A stretch of 13,895 nucleotides of DNA from JAIVGV01 sp045807785 (GTDB lineage Bacteria; Acidobacteriota; Blastocatellia; Pyrinomonadales; Pyrinomonadaceae), in contig JBJMGS010000034.1 of NCBI GenBank assembly GCA_045807785.1, positions 1-13,895 of the forward strand, read 5' to 3'. Below the pieces are notes generated by a model, which ran no database searches, was not told where the DNA came from, and saw only the letters and a list, made by a program, of their open reading frames with translations. The position numbers were made by a program, and so were the translations under genes. Positions 13,894 through 13,895 of this stretch are shown here, in pieces. The first letter of the stretch is position 1; each line of letters opens with the position of its first letter.

Positions 13894-13895
13894 GA

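Overview
The window is a GC-rich bacterial chromosome segment with mostly ordinary metabolic genes. It probably comes from an Acidobacteriota relative, perhaps class Blastocatellia. This is inferred from gene content: a fused E2-E1 Kgd-type 2-oxoglutarate dehydrogenase, a DUF885 protein, a creatininase-family exported protein, HutF next to an ArgE-like enzyme, and secreted proteins of acidobacterial flavour. No rRNA, tRNA, phage, transposase or CRISPR array is visible, so taxonomy is unproven.

Layout. Positions 182-2085 hold two minus-strand genes: an exported creatininase-family hydrolase and, upstream of it, a UlaG/NAPE-PLD-like metallo-beta-lactamase-fold hydrolase. A divergent intergenic region separates these from a plus-strand cluster at 2289-8299: exported DUF885 protein, a small compositionally odd protein, hutF, an ArgE/DapE-type M20 deacylase, and an exported protein of unknown function. 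The first four are nearly contiguous and look like one operon. HutF makes N-formyl-L-glutamate during histidine breakdown, and the adjacent M20 enzyme could be the next deacylase or an ordinary ArgE. A convergent junction with an excellent intrinsic terminator precedes the large minus-strand kgd gene (8425-12252), a TCA-cycle enzyme that starts at TTG behind a strong Shine-Dalgarno sequence. Divergent from kgd, on the plus strand, are a 70-residue single-pass membrane protein and a membrane-anchored J-domain protein. The J-domain protein's C-terminal tail resembles the cysteine-containing tail of class A penicillin-binding proteins.

The most distinctive feature is in the spacers. Four intergenic regions (about 107-178, 2121-2215, 7087-7165 and 8301-8424) carry short tandem arrays of 7-bp units whose two arms are inverted around a central loop. 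The heptads are of three sequence types (TTCATCC-like, ATTCCGC/GATTGCG-like, TTGTCCG-like) but share one architecture. Three of the four lie within a few bases of a stop codon, and one encloses a terminator. They resemble the heptanucleotide short tandem repeats known from cyanobacteria, but organised as palindromes.

Two possible RNA-level control elements are also present. One is an attenuator-like hairpin plus U-tract directly before the kgd ribosome-binding site. The other, at the right edge, is a potential three-helix RNA that would sequester the ribosome-binding site of a gene starting at 13891.
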